A stretch of 9,134 nt of DNA, taken from the NCBI GenBank assembly GCA_018715285.1, contig DVLW01000212.1:1-9134 (forward strand). The letters run 5' to 3'. This document shows positions 1 to 6,238 of the stretch, piece by piece. Origin of the DNA: Candidatus Faecivivens stercoripullorum (lineage in GTDB: Bacteria > Bacillota > Clostridia > Oscillospirales > Ruminococcaceae). Each line of letters opens with the position of its first letter. Position 1 is the stretch's first letter. The notes below the pieces were generated by a model that saw only the letters and a list, made by a program, of their open reading frames with translations, searched no databases and was not told the DNA's origin. A program made the translations under genes and the position numbers.

Positions 1-29
1 GGTACTCTAACCAGCTGAGCTACACCCAC
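1..29 (-). tRNA. tRNA gene, 5' part only (runs off left edge)
   Basis: Read on the minus strand from base 29 leftward, the sequence gives a 7-nt acceptor arm (GTGGGTG), the U8-A9 pair (TA), a D stem GCTC pairing with GAGT, and the D loop AGCTGGTTA with its conserved GG. This is the canonical first 26 nt of a tRNA, followed by the start of the anticodon stem. The anticodon lies outside the window, so the amino acid cannot be assigned. The acceptor arm resembles some tRNA-His genes, but the base before position 1 is T rather than an encoded G-1, so this is only a guess. A promoter lies just upstream on the same strand. Confidence 0.88.
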
Positions 30-47
30 ATCTCGGGAACGTTGATT

Positions 48-76
48 ATTATATCATAAAAGGTACATCCCCGCAA
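48..76 (-). promoter_or_regulatory. Promoter of the tRNA gene
   Basis: On the minus strand there is a -35-like TTGCGG (71-76), a 17-nt spacer and a perfect -10 TATAAT (48-53). The -10 is preceded by TGA, making it an extended -10. Predicted transcription starts near base 41, about a dozen bases before the tRNA 5' end, a normal tRNA leader length. Confidence 0.7.
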
Positions 77-89
77 TAGGCACAGTATA

Positions 90-141
90 ACAACGATTTG
101 TATTATTTCGATTTTTTATATCTATTTTATACAATCGTTGT
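90..141. repeat. Inverted repeat over the 3' end of the AraC gene
   Basis: The arms at 90-103 (ACAACGATTTGTAT) and 129-141 (ATACAATCGTTGT) pair over 13 positions with one bulged T, around a 25-nt AT-rich loop. The right arm holds the last codons and stop codon of the AraC-family gene. On the minus strand the bases after the hairpin are not U-rich, so it is a poor intrinsic terminator. It could be an mRNA 3'-end stabilising structure or a protein site. No other terminator was seen between this gene and the tRNA. Confidence 0.45.
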
Positions 142-1056
142 CGGTTCACCACTCATCCTGCGCTGCTTTTTACGATAATCACCGGGTGAAAGGCCATATT
201 GTTCCCTGAACACCCTGTAAAAAGTCTTATCGCTGGAAAATCCACTTTGCAGTGCAACCTCTGAAACCGGCATTTCACCCGATACCAGCAGCCATTCCGC
301 TTTTTTCAGCCGGAGATTGAGCAGATACCGGTGAAATGGCGCACCGGTACGCAGTGAAAACATTCCCGACAGATAGGATGGATTGAATCCCAGCGCCGCT
401 GCACAGTCTTTCAGGGTAACCGGTTCCAGAAAATGCTCTGACAGATACCCCAATACCCGCCTCAAACCGTCATCCATCTGAACATCCGCAGGTACAGAAG
501 CTTTCGGTACCTCCCTGATGACGTCAGACGCCATCAGCATCAGCTGACCGACAACCTGCTGCTGCCAACCGGGCAGTCTGCGGTTATATTCCTGTTCAAT
601 GGTCATACAGGCCTGATAAATTTTCTGCCGGGTTTTGGCATCCCATCCGCTGCTGTGTCGTTCGATACCGGAAAAGCAGCTGCGGTCTTCCCAAAAATCC
701 GCGCTGCCAAAAAGCCTGGCGGGTTCAAACATCAGTACCAACCGTTTAGCCCGATAATCCGCCGGAAACAAACAGTGGCTTTCACCAGAGCCGATAATCA
801 GGATATCTCCTTCCGACAAGGTATACGGACGGTCCACCACGCCGACTGTCGTACTGCCTTCCAGTCCATACAGGATTTCCACCGCGTCATGCCAGTGATA
901 GATAAAAGCCTGTGCACCATTTGCCCTGGTCAGCCGGATTCCAACTCCACTGTTTTCGGGAGCTGTTTCAAAGATACTGCCGCTGCCCAGCTGCATCGTC
1001 TTTGCCAGAACCGCCGCCTCCCTTCGACTATCGCACTTCTCAAACTGAACAACCAT
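127..1056 (-). CDS. AraC-family transcriptional regulator with N-terminal cupin domain
   Basis: A DNA-binding regulator, probably for the adjacent sugar-type operon (inference). From the ATG at 1056 it is 309 aa. The N-terminal cupin-like effector domain includes YHWHD (53-57), EILYGLEG and EGDILIIGSGESH, typical of the AraC sugar-binding fold. The C-terminal double helix-turn-helix spans about residues 200-296, with ALGFNPSYLSGMF as the first recognition region and VALQSGFSSDKTFYRVFREQYGLSP as the second, split here as VALQSGFSS and DKTFYRVFREQYGLSP; the latter is the family signature. An open frame continues to 1191 but would overlap the upstream gene. A consensus promoter has its -10 box directly before the 1056 ATG, so a transcript from it would begin inside this frame. 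The next ATG, at 996, gives 289 aa, also a normal family length, with AAGGGAGG upstream of it but rather far away. The family call is firm; start and target are not. Confidence 0.93.
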   Translation of the reverse strand: MVVQFEKCDSRREAAVLAKTMQLGSGSIFETAPENSGVGIRLTRANGAQAFIYHWHDAVEILYGLEGSTTVGVVDRPYTLSEGDILIIGSGESHCLFPADYRAKRLVLMFEPARLFGSADFWEDRSCFSGIERHSSGWDAKTRQKIYQACMTIEQEYNRRLPGWQQQVVGQLMLMASDVIREVPKASVPADVQMDDGLRRVLGYLSEHFLEPVTLKDCAAALGFNPSYLSGMFSLRTGAPFHRYLLNLRLKKAEWLLVSGEMPVSEVALQSGFSSDKTFYRVFREQYGLSPGDYRKKQRRMSGEPTTIV

Positions 1057-1085
1057 ATTATAACACTTCCACCCTATCCCGTCAA
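1057..1085 (-). promoter_or_regulatory. Consensus promoter for the AraC-family gene
   Basis: On the minus strand TTGACG (1080-1085) is followed after exactly 17 nt by a perfect TATAAT (1057-1062). It lies downstream of the oxidoreductase stop codon and its terminator, where a promoter for the regulator is expected. The predicted start is near 1050, inside the apparent coding frame. If it is active, the ATG at 1056 is not on that transcript. Confidence 0.55.
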
Positions 1086-1115
1086 AGCAAAAGCTCTCCG
1101 GTATCCCGAAGAGCC
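1083..1115 (-). terminator. Intrinsic terminator after the oxidoreductase gene
   Basis: On the minus strand GGCTCTTCGG (1106-1115), loop GATA and CCGGAGAGCT (1092-1101) form a 10-bp stem with two G-T pairs. It is followed by TTTTGCTTTG as an interrupted U-tract. It sits 27 nt past the oxidoreductase stop codon. The U-tract shares bases with the -35 box of the AraC promoter. The interrupted tract suggests incomplete termination, so some read-through into the regulator gene is possible. Confidence 0.62.
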
Positions 1116-1141
1116 CTGCATATAGGATGGTTTTCTCGAAA

Positions 1142-2251
1142 TCAGTCAAAAACAACCTGTCTGCCGGTGCGTGCAGACTGATAAATTGCATCCAGAATCT
1201 TGGTTACAACGAAAGCCTGTTCCGGTTTTACAACCAGTTCCCGTTTGCCTTCGACTGCATCCAGCCAGACAGCACACTCAACATCTTTTGCGTCCATCTT
1301 CTTACCGGGGAAGAAGTCTACCCCACCTGCCGCAGTATTGATGTCAATTTTCACCTGTTTGTTAGCCATAACGGTATTCAGATACAGCTTTTCATTATTG
1401 CTGCCGCCGACACCGGTCAGTTCAGCACCTGCCTTGGTGCCGCAGAGGTAAGCGGAAGCGCAGCGTTCCTCGGTCGAGTTGAGAATCCAGGAAGAATCAA
1501 TTGTAATCAGCGAACCGTCTTTCATGGTGACAAAGCCAAAAGCTGCATCCTCAACCTCGTAATTTTCCGGGTCCCAGGGGCCCATACCATTACCCTGTTC
1601 ATCCGGACGGAGCGTTCTGCCCAGTTTATAGAAAGCAGAACCGGTGACCGTTGCAGGCTCGTAATTATCCATAAACCACAGGGTCAGATCCAGCGAATGG
1701 GTTGCGATATCGATCAGCGGACCGCCGCCCTGTTTTTCCTTATCGGTAAATACGCCCCAGGTGGGAACGCCACGGCGGCGCAGTGCGTGTGCATTGGCAT
1801 AATAGATATCGCCGATGTCGCCGTCTTCACACAGCTTTTTGAGTGCCATCGAATCAGGACGGAAACGGTTCTGATATCCGATGGTCAGCAACTTTCCGCT
1901 GGCATGATATGCATCCAGCATCTTCTGAGCGTCTTCGGTACTGGCAGCCATCGGCTTTTCGCACATAACATGCTTACCTGCCTGTAATGCCGCGACCGAC
2001 AGTTCACAGTGGGAAACGTTGGGAGTAAGTACATAGATGATCTCGATTTCTTCCCGTTTCAGCAGTTCCCGGTAATCGGTGCAGACGATTGCACCCGGTA
2101 CACCGTACTGTTCAGCGGCTTTAATCGCACGTTCTTCGATCAGATCACAAAATCCGACGATTTCCACACGGCCAGAGGCATTGGCCAGAGCCGGGAGGTG
2201 TTTCTGATTGGCGATGCCGCCGCATCCGATAATTGCTACTTTATGTTTCAT
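1142..2251 (-). CDS. Gfo/Idh/MocA-family NAD(P)-dependent oxidoreductase
   Basis: A cytoplasmic dehydrogenase of sugars, polyols or their derivatives, 369 aa, full length for the family. The Rossmann nucleotide site is at the N-terminus (VAIIGCGGIA, residues 5-14). The family signature with catalytic Lys is CEKPMA (97-102), followed by GYQNRF (125-130). GGGPLIDIATHSLDL (176-190) carries the Asp181 and His185 that complete the usual Lys/Asp/His catalytic set. The C-terminal half is the expected alpha/beta substrate domain. The ATG at 2251 has AGAAAGGAAAT just upstream, a good ribosome binding site. It lies 60 bp after the TIM-barrel gene with no terminator or promoter seen between, so the two are probably cotranscribed. 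A hairpin with U-tract follows it. Many members of this family act on inositol, glucosides or amino sugars; the substrate here is unknown. Confidence 0.93.
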   Translation of the reverse strand: MKHKVAIIGCGGIANQKHLPALANASGRVEIVGFCDLIEERAIKAAEQYGVPGAIVCTDYRELLKREEIEIIYVLTPNVSHCELSVAALQAGKHVMCEKPMAASTEDAQKMLDAYHASGKLLTIGYQNRFRPDSMALKKLCEDGDIGDIYYANAHALRRRGVPTWGVFTDKEKQGGGPLIDIATHSLDLTLWFMDNYEPATVTGSAFYKLGRTLRPDEQGNGMGPWDPENYEVEDAAFGFVTMKDGSLITIDSSWILNSTEERCASAYLCGTKAGAELTGVGGSNNEKLYLNTVMANKQVKIDINTAAGGVDFFPGKKMDAKDVECAVWLDAVEGKRELVVKPEQAFVVTKILDAIYQSARTGRQVVFD

Positions 2252-2311
2252 ATCTATTTCCTTTCTGTCCTGTTTTACACAATATCAACTGCAAATGGTG
2301 GAAAAGTCTGC

Positions 2312-3241
2312 TCAGTCGGCATCCCAACTGATTCCGGTATATTTACGGAAAGCCTCCATGCTCTTCTGTACGCTGGCAAACTGGCTTTCCATCCGGGTAT
2401 AATCCTGTTCAAGAATGATGTATTCGGCTGCGGTATACTGGTTGGCGGCGTCGATAATCTGCTGAATCGGCATGATACCGGTACCGATTTCAGTAAAGGC
2501 AGTGTTGCGGATTCTTCTGGCGGTATCTTCCTGCTGCTGAGAGAACCTTCCGCCTTTCTGTGCATAGGAACTGTTGCCGTCCATTCCGACTTCGCCCTGC
2601 ATCTCCCGTTCCTGTGGAGTCAGGCCAATGGTATTCAGCGGTGCCATCGAATCCCATGCAAAGTCCTTCTGATGAATCAGACGAATTCTGCTGCCCATCT
2701 TTTTCATCTGCTCTACCGGGTTGACCGCGGCACGCATCGTCCAGAAGGTATCCAGCTCAAAGGAAAGGAAATCGGGATCGGTATTTTCCGCGATGATATC
2801 CAGAATGGCCTTTCCGCCAAAGGTTTTATATTCATGGTCATGGTTATGATACAGGAAGGTCATTCCTTCTTCCCGGCAGATTTTACCCCAACGGTTGAAA
2901 TCCTCACACTGACGCATCAAATCATCATAGGTAGAGAATTTGCCCATCGGATTGACGATATTCCGGTTGCCGAGCGCCCTGTTATAGGCAAGCACTGCCT
3001 TCATATCCGATTTTTCAAACGGGAAAACATGTGCACTGACGACCTTTGCACCAAACCGGTCAAAGGTCTGCCGCAGAGTATCAGCGTCTACACCGAACCC
3101 GCAGCCAGGGTCCTGAATTGCGTTATGATTGCAGACCTCGATATTTTTATATCCCATGCCTGCAACTTTTTCCACCGTTCCAATCGGGTCCTTTTCCATC
3201 TCTGCGCGGACTGAATACAGAATCAAACCTACTTTTAACAT
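2312..3241 (-). CDS. Sugar phosphate isomerase/epimerase-like TIM-barrel protein (AP endonuclease 2 / IolE-like)
   Basis: A 309-aa xylose-isomerase-like TIM barrel, usual length for the family. Members isomerise, epimerise, dehydrate or eliminate on keto-sugars and inositol derivatives with a divalent metal. Motifs in order are KNIEVCNHN (32-40), FLYHNHDHEY (129-138), FELDTFW (161-167), LIHQKD (188-193), TEIGTGIMPI (250-259) and ILEQD (276-280). By analogy with IolE and ketose epimerases, Glu137, Asp164, His190 and Glu279 are the likely metal ligands (inference from spacing). The ATG at 3241 has GAAAGGAAG upstream. It is the first gene of the two-gene operon with the Gfo/Idh/MocA oxidoreductase, which suggests consecutive steps on one substrate. 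It is not an obvious IolE orthologue, and no other inositol genes are present, so the reaction stays open. Confidence 0.9.
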   Translation of the reverse strand: MLKVGLILYSVRAEMEKDPIGTVEKVAGMGYKNIEVCNHNAIQDPGCGFGVDADTLRQTFDRFGAKVVSAHVFPFEKSDMKAVLAYNRALGNRNIVNPMGKFSTYDDLMRQCEDFNRWGKICREEGMTFLYHNHDHEYKTFGGKAILDIIAENTDPDFLSFELDTFWTMRAAVNPVEQMKKMGSRIRLIHQKDFAWDSMAPLNTIGLTPQEREMQGEVGMDGNSSYAQKGGRFSQQQEDTARRIRNTAFTEIGTGIMPIQQIIDAANQYTAAEYIILEQDYTRMESQFASVQKSMEAFRKYTGISWDAD

Positions 3242-3269
3242 AGCCGTCTTCCTTTCATCAATGATAACA

Positions 3270-3317
3270 GGTTGTTTTCTGTCTCTTATTATATCATGAT
3301 AAGAATCACAAACAACC
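3270..3317. promoter_or_regulatory. Inverted repeat bracketing the sugar-operon promoter (possible operator)
   Basis: GGTTGTTT (3270-3277) and its reverse complement AAACAACC (3310-3317) are separated by 32 bp. The pair encloses the -10 box and initial transcribed bases, with the -35 box in the right arm. The dyad centre falls on the TATAAT. A separate perfect 10-bp palindrome, TATCATGATA, covers 3292-3301. Such placement suits a repressor or AraC-type site, but AraC proteins more often use direct repeats, and 8 bp can occur by chance. Confidence 0.35.
3288..3315 (-). promoter_or_regulatory. Promoter of the TIM-barrel/oxidoreductase operon
   Basis: On the minus strand a perfect TATAAT (3288-3293) preceded by TGA (extended -10) lies 16 nt from a weak -35, TTGTTT (3310-3315). 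The predicted start near 3281 leaves a leader of about 40 nt before the ATG at 3241. The weak -35 fits a promoter that depends on an activator or on the extended -10. Confidence 0.6.
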
Positions 3318-3362
3318 GCGTAAAAGCAGGTGTTTATCTCAAAATTTCAGGTATATCCCAAC

Positions 3363-3389
3363 AAAAAAGGTCCGCATCAGATGCGAACC
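3363..3389 (-). terminator. Intrinsic terminator of the lactate dehydrogenase gene
   Basis: On the minus strand GGTTCGCA (3382-3389), loop TCTGA and TGCGGACC (3369-3376) make an 8-bp stem with one T-G pair. It is followed at once by six T residues (3363-3368). It begins 15 nt after the stop codon, and no gene crosses it. Confidence 0.9.
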
Positions 3390-3404
3390 CTTATCTGTCA
3401 TATT

Positions 3405-4355
3405 TTACCCGAGAATTCCCTCATAGCTTTCCCGCAGTGTGTTGCAGGAATGTTCCAGTTTCTGCATTTCCTCATCTGTCAGACTCAGCTGCAAAACCCG
3501 CTGAATACCGTTCTGGTTGATAATACAGGGCACGCCGACATAAACATCACGCTGACCATATTCGCCGCGCAGCATCGCTGATACAGTGAGTACGCTCCGT
3601 TCATCTCCGAGAATTGCCCGTGTAATACGGGTCATTGCCATACCGATTCCGTAATAGGTGGCCTTTTTGGCTTCGATAATCTTATATGCGGCCGTGCGGA
3701 CTTCCTCCTCAATCTCGGTGAGCCGTGCAAAATCAACCAAATCCGGTTCCTCATGGCAGATTTCCAGAATCGGCTTGGTCGCAAGCAAAGTCTGGCTCCA
3801 TGGAACGAACTCACTGTCCCCATGTTCACCCATGACAAAAGCGTGGATATTCCGCGGGTCAGTCTTCATATACGCGCCCAGCAGATACCGAAGCCGGGCA
3901 GTATCCAGTGCTGTACCGCTTCCCAGTACCCGCCTGGCATTGAACCCGGACAGTTCGCAGGTAATCCGGGTCATAATATCCACCGGATTGGTCGCGATCA
4001 GAAAGATACCATTGAAACCTGACGCAGTTACCGGTTCGATAATCATCCGAAAAACTTCCGCATTGCGTTTGAGAAGATCCAGCCTTGTCTCTCCCGGTTT
4101 CTGCGCAACGCCGGCACTGATTGCAACAATATCGGCATCTCGGCAGTCGTCATAATCACCGGCGTAAATCATCATATTGGACCCGGCAAACGCCAGCCCA
4201 TGATTGAGGTCCATCGCTTCACCTTCAGCCCGCTGACGGTTGATATCAATCAGCACCAGTTCATCACAGGCCGATTGATTGACCAGACTGTATGCGTAAC
4301 TCATCCCAACCATTCCGGTGCCGACAATCACAACTTTTCGTTTTCCTGACTGCAA
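3405..4355 (-). CDS. ldh: L-lactate dehydrogenase
   Basis: Reduces pyruvate to L-lactate with NADH in the cytoplasm, regenerating NAD+ in fermentation. Counting from the TTG at 4355 it is 316 aa, normal for the family. Key features are the Rossmann site VVIVGTGMVG (8-17), the specificity loop AQKPGETR with Gln85 and catalytic Arg91, Asn123 in ATNPVDI, Asp151 and Arg154 in LDTARLR, catalytic His178 in GEHGDSE, and Thr233 in ATYYGIG. Gln rather than Arg in the loop indicates lactate, not malate, dehydrogenase. Three codons earlier a GTG (4364) could also start it, but AGGAG (4366-4370) ends one base before that GTG and 10 bases before the TTG, so the TTG is favoured. The gene forms its own unit with a strong terminator. 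No convincing promoter was found in its 5' region. Confidence 0.95.
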   Translation of the reverse strand: MQSGKRKVVIVGTGMVGMSYAYSLVNQSACDELVLIDINRQRAEGEAMDLNHGLAFAGSNMMIYAGDYDDCRDADIVAISAGVAQKPGETRLDLLKRNAEVFRMIIEPVTASGFNGIFLIATNPVDIMTRITCELSGFNARRVLGSGTALDTARLRYLLGAYMKTDPRNIHAFVMGEHGDSEFVPWSQTLLATKPILEICHEEPDLVDFARLTEIEEEVRTAAYKIIEAKKATYYGIGMAMTRITRAILGDERSVLTVSAMLRGEYGQRDVYVGVPCIINQNGIQRVLQLSLTDEEMQKLEHSCNTLRESYEGILG

Positions 4356-4405
4356 TGTCTTCACTCTCCTATTCTATCAGCATTATCCGTATAATCTCCC
4401 GATCA

Positions 4406-4546
4406 TGAAACGGATACGGTTTATTCTTCCCTGTTTATCCGGATGTCCGCACGGTTGGACAGAGAAAAGTGCTGTCAGTATTTTCCAGTTTCATAACCTG
4501 GCTGACGGATGATTTTGTCAGGTGAAAAGAAACTCTGAAACGGATA
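4406..4546. repeat. Direct repeat TGAAACGGATA in the divergent intergenic region
   Basis: The 11-mer TGAAACGGATA occurs at 4406-4416 and again at 4536-4546. The copies sit near the two ends of the 250-bp gap between the divergent lactate dehydrogenase and NTPase genes. A related CGGATAATG/ATTAT dyad (ATTAT-ACGG-ATAAT on the minus strand) lies at 4382-4395. The remainder of the gap shows no coding frame, riboswitch-like fold or RNA gene that I can recognise. A shared regulatory element is possible but unproven. Confidence 0.3.
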
Positions 4547-4564
4547 TTTTTTTGTAAAAATATC
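4543..4564. promoter_or_regulatory. Perfect palindrome upstream of the importer operon promoter (candidate operator or UP element)
   Basis: GATATTTTT (4543-4551) and AAAAATATC (4556-4564) form a perfect 9-bp inverted repeat around the 4-bp spacer TTGT. It ends two bases before the -35 box of the importer operon, at about -38 to -59 from the predicted start. That position suits an activator site or an AT-rich UP element bound by the RNA polymerase alpha subunit. It does not match Fur, DtxR or Rex consensus sequences that I recall. Confidence 0.5.
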
Positions 4565-4566
4565 GC

Positions 4567-4595
4567 TTGTCATACGCAGGAAGATATGGTACAAT
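4567..4595 (+). promoter_or_regulatory. Promoter of the NTPase-ABC importer operon
   Basis: TTGTCA (4567-4572), exactly 17 nt of spacer and TACAAT (4590-4595), with TGG before the -10 (extended -10), make a strong sigma-A-type promoter. The start is predicted near 4602, about 27 nt before the first ATG of the NTPase gene. That leader is too short for a riboswitch. Confidence 0.75.
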
Positions 4596-4628
4596 ATTTT
4601 CTGCTATTATACTGGATATTGTGATGTG

Positions 4629-5228
4629 ATGGGAGGGAAACATATCAAACAATTACCATACCATCTGCTGCTGACCGGAAAAATCGGCTGCGGCAAATCC
4701 ACCGCTCTTTTATCTGCACTGGGTGATCTGCTTAAAACGGCAGGCGGCTACCGGACGGTACGGCTGCTGAATGAAAAGGGAACGCGCAGAGGGTTTGCAC
4801 ATATTGTACCTGCGTCACCCGAAGGCGTCAACGGTATATGGAACCCGGAGCGAAAAGATATTTTTCTAGTTCCGGGAGAAGGAATGCGAAGTGAAGTATT
4901 GCTGACCCGGACGATTCCGATGCTGGAAGGAAAGCCGCGATTTTTTCTGCTGGACGAAATCGGCGGTAAAGAACTGCTGATACCGGAGTTTGTCCATAAG
5001 TTGGAACAGTTATTTTCCGGGGATATTCCCTGTATCGGCGTCCTGAAGTCACCCGATGGCAGTGAAGGTATCCGCCGCTGGATGCGTGAGGAAGACTTTC
5101 GGAATGCCTATAACCGGTTTGTCGGTATGTTGTCGGAAAATCCCGGGGTTAAAATCACTGATGGCAGTGAACCGGGCGGTTACCGGGAGCAGATTCTGCA
5201 ATGGAAAAAGCGAAACGGGGTGGAATGA
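4629..5228 (+). CDS. THEP1-like P-loop nucleoside-triphosphatase
   Basis: A small cytoplasmic NTPase resembling the NTPase_1/THEP1 family (PF03266), about 199 aa. From the ATG at 4629 the Walker A motif is GKIGCGKST (17-25). The Walker B region FFLLDEIGGKELL (105-117) matches the THEP1 hallmark DEIGxxEL, and GDIPCIGVL (131-139) matches the usual following strand. Members hydrolyse NTPs in vitro, but their cellular role is generally unknown. It heads the importer operon and its stop codon overlaps the permease start (ATGA), implying translational coupling. The start is uncertain: GTG 4626 and ATG 4629 lack a ribosome binding site, while a strong GGGAGGG (4631-4637) lies just inside the frame, 6 nt before an in-frame ATC. 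Family assignment is good; a role in transporter assembly, energisation or cofactor handling is only context. Confidence 0.85.
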   Translation: MGGKHIKQLPYHLLLTGKIGCGKSTALLSALGDLLKTAGGYRTVRLLNEKGTRRGFAHIVPASPEGVNGIWNPERKDIFLVPGEGMRSEVLLTRTIPMLEGKPRFFLLDEIGGKELLIPEFVHKLEQLFSGDIPCIGVLKSPDGSEGIRRWMREEDFRNAYNRFVGMLSENPGVKITDGSEPGGYREQILQWKKRNGVE

Positions 5229-6238
5229 TGAAAAAGACAAAAAAAGCCGCCTGGGTATTGCTGATTCTTTTTTTACTTTTGATTGGATGTATTCTGCTGT
5301 CCTTTCCGTTAGGGCGCTATCCTGTCAGTATCGGCGATATCTTCCGCCAGTTTGGACATGATCTGCTGGGACTGGGAGAAAGCCCTGCGGACAGTATCGG
5401 AAGGGTTATCTATAATATCCGCCTGCCACGTATTTTACTGGCTGTGATTGTTGGAGCCGGGTTATCCGCCGCCGGATGCGCCTATCAGTGTGTATTCCAG
5501 AATCCGATGGCCTCACCGGATGTGCTGGGTGCATCATCCGGCGCTGCATTTGGAGCGGCGCTGGCGATTTTAGCGGGAGCCGCTTCGGGCGGAATTACAT
5601 TGTCAGCATTTGTCATGAGCCTTTGCAGTATGCTGATTGCCTGCCTGATCGGCGCAACCGGCAGGGACAGAATTATGACGCTGGTACTGGCGGGTATGAT
5701 GATCTCTTCGCTTTTTTCTGCCGGAACTTCTTGTCTGAAACTGGCGGCTGACCCGGAAAGCCAGCTCCCGGAAATTACCTACTGGCTGATGGGAAGCCTT
5801 TCAGGTGCCAACTGGCGAAGCGTAATGACAGCGCTTATCCCGACGGTTATTGGAATGGTGGCATTGCTGCTGCTGCGCTGGCGGCTGCAATTGCTGACAA
5901 TTGGCGATGAGGAAGCAAGAGCGCTTGGCGTGCATCCCGGAAGAACAAGACTGGCGGTCATTCTGGCAGCGACACTTCTGACTGCCGCTGCGATTTCCTC
6001 CAGTGGTACAATCGGATGGGTAGGACTGGTAATCCCACATATGACACGCAAGCTGACCGGAAGTGAAACAAGGTTCCTTCTGCCGGGAACGGCACTGCTG
6101 GGCGGAATTTTCCTGCTGGTCGTGGACAATGTCTCCCGAACGATGCTGCCGGTGGAACTGCCGATTGGAATCCTGACTGCATTTATCGGTGCACCGTTTT
6201 TTCTGTGGATGATTGTGAAAAGAGGTGCAGCGCGGTGA
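5225..6238 (+). CDS. FecCD/BtuC-family ABC importer permease
   Basis: The membrane subunit of a class II importer for iron-siderophore, haem, corrinoid or similar substrates, 337 aa, normal length. A hydrophobic helix follows KKTKK at the N-terminus, and about ten membrane segments can be traced. Family motifs in order are IRLPRILLA (65-73), AGCAYQCVFQNPMASPDVLG (83-102), the coupling-loop segment IGDEEARALGV (226-236), GWVGLVIPHMTR (264-275) and ELPIGILTAFIGAPFF (311-326). The ATG at 5225 overlaps the NTPase stop and has GGGGTGG just upstream; a second ATG directly follows at 5228. An ATG at 5201 lies further inside the NTPase gene and is less likely. Only one permease gene is present, so a homodimer is expected. 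The substrate cannot be told from the sequence. Confidence 0.95.
   Translation: MMKKTKKAAWVLLILFLLLIGCILLSFPLGRYPVSIGDIFRQFGHDLLGLGESPADSIGRVIYNIRLPRILLAVIVGAGLSAAGCAYQCVFQNPMASPDVLGASSGAAFGAALAILAGAASGGITLSAFVMSLCSMLIACLIGATGRDRIMTLVLAGMMISSLFSAGTSCLKLAADPESQLPEITYWLMGSLSGANWRSVMTALIPTVIGMVALLLLRWRLQLLTIGDEEARALGVHPGRTRLAVILAATLLTAAAISSSGTIGWVGLVIPHMTRKLTGSETRFLLPGTALLGGIFLLVVDNVSRTMLPVELPIGILTAFIGAPFFLWMIVKRGAAR

Noticed and set aside
1..29. Assignment of the partial tRNA as tRNA-His
   Set aside because: The anticodon is outside the window and the base before position 1 is not the G expected for most bacterial tRNA-His genes.
2009..3214. 401-codon open frame on the plus strand opposite the TIM-barrel and oxidoreductase genes
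   Set aside because: It is a mirror of two well-supported minus-strand genes, has no recognisable domain, and spans both genes and their gap. It is a by-product of codon bias.
46..3297. Shared 12-mer ATGATATAATAA in the tRNA and sugar-operon promoters as a regulatory motif
   Set aside because: Both copies are simply extended -10 boxes, so the match is explained by promoter consensus.
3405..4355. Malate dehydrogenase as identity of the dehydrogenase
   Set aside because: The specificity loop has Gln (AQKPGETR) where malate dehydrogenases have Arg, and the downstream ATYYGIG segment fits lactate dehydrogenase.
4371..4625. Possible cobalamin or other riboswitch before the importer operon
   Set aside because: The promoter at 4567-4595 leaves a leader of only about 27 nt, and no conserved riboswitch core was seen in the gap.
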